A stretch of DNA of 64,000 nt from the NCBI RefSeq assembly GCF_029892565.1, contig NZ_JARXVH010000002.1, positions 536,501-600,500 on the forward strand, in the 5' to 3' direction. Numbering within the stretch: the stretch's first letter is position 1; every line of letters starts with the position of its first letter. This DNA is from Streptomyces pseudovenezuelae. GTDB taxonomy: Bacteria; Actinomycetota; Actinomycetes; Streptomycetales; Streptomycetaceae. The position numbers and the translations under genes are program-made. Below the pieces are notes generated by a model. The model had not been told where the DNA came from. It searched no databases and saw nothing but the letters and a program-made list of their open reading frames with translations. Of this stretch, positions 60,689 to 64,000 are shown piece after piece.

Positions 60689-61753
60689 ATGCCCACGCCT
60701 GACCGTTATCTCCACCGTGCCGCTTCGCCCGTCCCCTACTTCAGTCCGGACGGCGAGATCTACCTCGCGCAGACTCCCTTGCGCGACCTGAAGAAGACCG
60801 TTCCCCTGCGCGTGCTGTCCGAGGCGGACTTCGCCTCCTGGCAGAACTACGGCTACGTCGTCGTGAAGCAGGCGATACCCGCGTCCGCCGCCCGTCAACT
60901 CGTCGACTTCGCCTGGGACTTCCAGGGGCTCGACCCCGAACGCCCGGACACCTGGTACGAGGAGCGCGAGTACCGCTCGGACCTCGACCGTGACCTGCAC
61001 ATCTACGGGTTCGTCGAGGCGTACCACCACCAGCTCGTCTGGGACAGCCGCATGACCCAGCGGGTCTACGACGCGTTCGTGGACGTGTGGGACTGCGAGG
61101 AGCTCTGGGTCACCCTGGACCGCCTCAACCTGAACCCGCCCAACGTCAAGAACCGCTCCCGGGCCCTGATTCCGAGCACCGACGAGGGCTTCGACATCGA
61201 GCTCCACTGGGACGTCGACACCACGCTCGGTGTCCCGCCGCAGCGGGTCCAGGGGATCATCGCCCTGAACGACACCACCGCGGAACTCGGCGGCTTCCAG
61301 TGCTGCCCCGAGCTGTTCCACCGCTTCGACCGCTGGAAGGCACTCCAGCCCGATGGCCGCGACCCGATCCGCCCGCGGATCGACCGCGCCGAGTACCCGG
61401 TGGTGCGGCCCGAGTTGGAGGCCGGCGACCTGCTGATCTTCAACGGCATGCTGGCCCACGGAGTGGCCCCCAACACCTCGAAGAACGGCGTACGGGCGGC
61501 CCAGTACCTGTCGATGATGCCGGCCCTTGAGACCCACCAGACGCTGCGGCGTTCCCGCGTCGACTCCTGGCGCACGCTCAGCACCCCGGAGTGGAACGGG
61601 ACGCTGCTGGGCGACGCCAGGCAGCACGAGTCGCTGCGGTACGGCAGGGCCACCCTCGACGATCTGGGCGCCAAGCTGCTGGGCCTCGCGTCCTGGAGCG
61701 GCGTGGATCTGGACGACTCGGTCGGAGAAGCCGCATGCGCCGAATATGTCTGA
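60689..61753 (+). CDS. PhyH-family Fe(II)/2-oxoglutarate oxygenase
   Basis: The 354-residue protein has the phytanoyl-CoA dioxygenase layout: FASWQNYGYVVVKQAIPASA, the first two iron ligands in ELHWDVD (HxD), GIIALNDTTAELGGFQCCPE, and the distal His in GDLLIFNGMLAHGVAPN with the 2-oxoglutarate-binding Arg shortly after (VRAAQYLSMMPA). It should hydroxylate a small molecule or carrier-bound amino acid. It overlaps the next gene by 19 bases, so it belongs to a coupled operon. Confidence 0.85.
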   Translation: MPTPDRYLHRAASPVPYFSPDGEIYLAQTPLRDLKKTVPLRVLSEADFASWQNYGYVVVKQAIPASAARQLVDFAWDFQGLDPERPDTWYEEREYRSDLDRDLHIYGFVEAYHHQLVWDSRMTQRVYDAFVDVWDCEELWVTLDRLNLNPPNVKNRSRALIPSTDEGFDIELHWDVDTTLGVPPQRVQGIIALNDTTAELGGFQCCPELFHRFDRWKALQPDGRDPIRPRIDRAEYPVVRPELEAGDLLIFNGMLAHGVAPNTSKNGVRAAQYLSMMPALETHQTLRRSRVDSWRTLSTPEWNGTLLGDARQHESLRYGRATLDDLGAKLLGLASWSGVDLDDSVGEAACAEYV

Positions 61754-63054
61754 CCCTGCCCACCAACCGGCTCTGCTCGGCGACGATCGAGGCCATCGCT
61801 GACGAAGCCGCGTACGCCGTCGAGCACTTCGACACCGAAGTGCACCTGCTGATCCTGGACTCCTGCGACGCGCCCGCCCACGCGGAACACGCCGAGACGG
61901 TGCGCCGCCTCCCGCACGATCCGCGGATCGTCGTCCACCACCTCGACGAGACACGCCAACGCGCCTTCCTCCAGCAGACGATCGGCCGGACCGCGGCCAC
62001 CAAGCCCGACCTCCTGCTGGAGCTGATGCTCCCCGAGAAACTGTCCTACGGCGCCTGCACCAACCGGGCGTTCCTGATCGCCGCCGCGCTCGGCTGCGAG
62101 TCCGTGCACCGCAGGGACTCCGACAGCCGGTACCAGACCCTGAACGGCGAGACCCTCTTCCCCGTCCATCACGAACTCACCTCGCTCGGCCGACGGGCGG
62201 CCGACACCGCCCCCGACGTCACCGAGAACATGCTGGGCGAGCGGCACGCCGACAAGACGGTGTCGATGGTGGGCAGTTCCTTCGTCGGTGAACTCTCCGT
62301 CGACATCGGCGAGATCCTCGACATCGACCCCGACGTCTATCACGACATGGTCAGCCTGTGGGCGCCCATGGACTGGTCCGGCGAACAGAAGAAGCAGCTG
62401 GTCGAGGAGTCCTTCCGGGGCGCCGGCACCGACCCGTTCGTCCGCGACCACTCGACACTCGCCCTGGTCGACCCGATGCGCGTCGACATGTGCAACATCA
62501 GCTTCCACGGAGTGCACGAAAGGGTGCCGCTGCCACCGGCGACCGACACGATCGGCAGCGACTACTTCCTCATCCACCTGGTCCACGACGCCGCCCTGCC
62601 CGGTGTGCTGCACAACCGGCACATCGTCAACTTCTACACGGGCGAACGCCGGACCGACGCTGGCTTCACTGCGTACCAGCTGCGCTTTGTCAAATTCCTG
62701 CTGTCGATGCTCTACTTCAACGTCATCTACGACCGAATGGCCCAGGCGGGCCCGGAGTTGGTCGACGAGCAGGGGCAGGTACGCGCGGCCCCGGTCGCCC
62801 GACTGGCCAGGGAGAGCGCACTGCGCGACCGCGCCGAGAACGTCCAGCGCCTGGACGCCCTCGACGTCGCCTACCGCAAACTCGGCGGCAGATACGCGGA
62901 GTTCGCCGATCTCCTCGCGGCACGCCGCGAACGCCTCCTCGACGAGGCGCGCGGTGACATCGAGGACTTCGCCCTCCTGACCGAGTCATGGGAAGCGCTC
63001 GTACAGGCTGCCCGCGACACCCCGGTACAGACGCCGACGGAGTGGCCGGCGTGA
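61735..63054 (+). CDS. DUF6271-like protein (possible glycosyltransferase-like fold)
   Basis: The 439-residue protein begins RRICLTLPTNRLCSATIEAI and has VHLLILDSCD, KLSYGACTNRAFLIAAALGC, SVHRRDSDSRYQ, and a helical C-terminus. The N-terminal alternation of strands and helices and an acidic RRDSDSR motif recall GT-A glycosyltransferases with a D-x-D metal site. From memory it corresponds to the uncharacterised DUF6271 family. Its start lies inside the PhyH gene, and its stop overlaps the PLP enzyme, so the three products probably act in sequence. Confidence 0.6.
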   Translation: MRRICLTLPTNRLCSATIEAIADEAAYAVEHFDTEVHLLILDSCDAPAHAEHAETVRRLPHDPRIVVHHLDETRQRAFLQQTIGRTAATKPDLLLELMLPEKLSYGACTNRAFLIAAALGCESVHRRDSDSRYQTLNGETLFPVHHELTSLGRRAADTAPDVTENMLGERHADKTVSMVGSSFVGELSVDIGEILDIDPDVYHDMVSLWAPMDWSGEQKKQLVEESFRGAGTDPFVRDHSTLALVDPMRVDMCNISFHGVHERVPLPPATDTIGSDYFLIHLVHDAALPGVLHNRHIVNFYTGERRTDAGFTAYQLRFVKFLLSMLYFNVIYDRMAQAGPELVDEQGQVRAAPVARLARESALRDRAENVQRLDALDVAYRKLGGRYAEFADLLAARRERLLDEARGDIEDFALLTESWEALVQAARDTPVQTPTEWPA

Positions 63055-64000
63055 GCGCGACCCCGATACCCGAGTCCGCCGCATTGCGGGCCGCGCTGGC
63101 GGCGGCCCCCGAGGACCGGATCGTCTTCGACCTCGGCGGAATCGAGGAACGCTACGAGACACTCCGCCGCGAACTGCCCGATGTGCTCGTCCGGTTCGCC
63201 CTCAAGGCCTGCCCGGTCGACGAGGTGATCGCGTGCCTGGCCCACCTGGGCGCCGGAGCCGACGGGGCCAGCCCGCGCGAACTGGAACAGGCGCTGCGGG
63301 CGGGCGTGCCGGTCGACCGCGTGCACTACGGCAACACCGTCAAGTCCGACCGGGACATCGCCGAAGCCCACCGCCTCGGCGTCGACACCTTCGCGACCGA
63401 CAGCGTCGAGGACGTGGCGGCGATCGCCGAACACGCCCCCGGGGCAAGGGTGTTCTGCCGTCTCGCGACCACCGGTGAAGGCGCGTTGTGGGGCCTGACC
63501 GGCAAGTTCGGCTGCTCGCCCGCCGACGCGGTGCGCGTGCTGGAGACGGCGCGCGAGTCGGGCCTGACGCCGGCGGGCCTGTCCGTCCACGTGGGCTCGC
63601 AGCAGATGACGGCGGACGCCTGGCACAGCGCCCTCGAAGACCTGGCCGACCTCCTCGCCGTCCTGGGCCGACGCGGGATCACCCTGGACCACGTCAACCT
63701 CGGCGGCGGCCTCCCGGCGCTCGGCTACCTCGACCGGTACGGCACACCACTGGACCCGCCGATCGACAAGATCTTCGCCGTGATCCGCGAGGGAATGCGC
63801 CACCTCAAGGAAGTCCACGGCGCGCACCTCCGCTTCGTCATGGAGCCGGGCCGCCATCTCGTCGCCGACCACGGAGCCATCCGGGCCCGGGTGACCCGGC
63901 TCGCCGAGCGGCGCGGACCGGACGGCGAACCCCAGTACTGGCTCTACCTCAGCTGCGGGAAGTTCAACGGCCTGTACGAGATGGACGCCGTGCAGTACCG
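63051..64000 (+). CDS. Fold-type III PLP-dependent decarboxylase (right-edge partial)
   Basis: The GTG at 63051 overlaps the preceding stop (GTGA). The 316 codons present follow the ornithine/diaminopimelate decarboxylase family: the PLP lysine in FALKACP, GADGASPRELEQAL, LSVHVGSQQM, the phosphate-binding VNLGGGLP, and FVMEPGRHLVA. Near the edge SCGKFNGLYE replaces the usual CDGxD region, suggesting an atypical substrate. It would decarboxylate an amino acid, perhaps after hydroxylation by the PhyH enzyme. The C-terminus is outside the window. Confidence 0.88.
   Translation, partial: MSATPIPESAALRAALAAAPEDRIVFDLGGIEERYETLRRELPDVLVRFALKACPVDEVIACLAHLGAGADGASPRELEQALRAGVPVDRVHYGNTVKSDRDIAEAHRLGVDTFATDSVEDVAAIAEHAPGARVFCRLATTGEGALWGLTGKFGCSPADAVRVLETARESGLTPAGLSVHVGSQQMTADAWHSALEDLADLLAVLGRRGITLDHVNLGGGLPALGYLDRYGTPLDPPIDKIFAVIREGMRHLKEVHGAHLRFVMEPGRHLVADHGAIRARVTRLAERRGPDGEPQYWLYLSCGKFNGLYEMDAVQY

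Overview
The window is high-GC actinomycete chromosome and almost certainly Streptomyces. The support is strong GC bias at third codon positions, frequent GTG starts and ATGA/GTGA overlaps. It also carries an LAXTG-anchored secreted hydrolase, an ECF42/DGPF sigma-factor pair, an RsrR-type Rrf2 regulator, DUF574-type methyltransferase, DasR-like operators and a short repeat typical of Streptomyces intergenic DNA. The gene content (secreted hydrolases, catabolic cassettes, many small regulators, gene remnants) suggests accessory or chromosome-arm territory. Everything here was read by eye; no database search was run.

Layout. 0-2.1 kb: a family III CoA-transferase divergent from its likely FadR-type regulator. 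2.1-3.2 kb: gene remnants (amino-acid permease tail, YceI protein). 3.3-6.3 kb: a sortase-anchored clan-A glycoside hydrolase and a 5'-truncated S53 peptidase. 6.3-15.8 kb: two ~400-bp imperfect direct repeats, each holding the 3' half of a CAT-anticodon tRNA, bracket a detoxification-like segment (carboxylesterase, quinone-reductase-like MDR, TetR with aldo/keto reductase, cyclophilin-fold protein, AraC regulator, two MmcQ/YjbR proteins) that begins with decayed genes. 15.8-21.7 kb: a catabolic operon (MBL hydrolase, MFS transporter, FAA hydrolase, two-subunit 3-oxoacid CoA-transferase) facing its own TetR regulator. 23.2-28.5 kb: a polymorphic-toxin locus with a small helical protein, a 1478-residue RHS toxin and a SUKH immunity protein. 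28.7-34 kb: small enzymes, HxlR/NmrA pair, DGPF + ECF42 sigma factor, and a PobA-like hydroxylase. 34-39.2 kb: two paralogous Ser/Thr kinases fused to extracellular substrate-binding domains, with a lipoprotein. 39.4-45.9 kb: PL7 alginate lyase, methyltransferase, a secreted M19-like/F5-8 protein with a TetR regulator, and rsrR facing an NmrA-like gene. 46-48.5 kb: a SpoIIE-type phosphatase preceded by a small coupled ORF.

48.7-57.2 kb is the most striking unit: nine tightly packed minus-strand genes encoding an ABC importer, a RutA-like flavin monooxygenase, a RutB-like amidohydrolase, an NtaA/DszA-like flavin monooxygenase, an MFS transporter and two flavin reductases. It reads as a complete uptake-and-oxidative-ring-opening pathway for an unidentified N- or S-containing compound. 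58.6-60.2 kb: a GH3 hexosaminidase-like gene with a DasR-like site at its promoter. 60.7-64 kb (running off the edge): an overlapping operon of a PhyH-type Fe/2-oxoglutarate oxygenase, a DUF6271-like protein and a fold-III PLP decarboxylase, a combination that looks like the start of a small-molecule biosynthetic locus.
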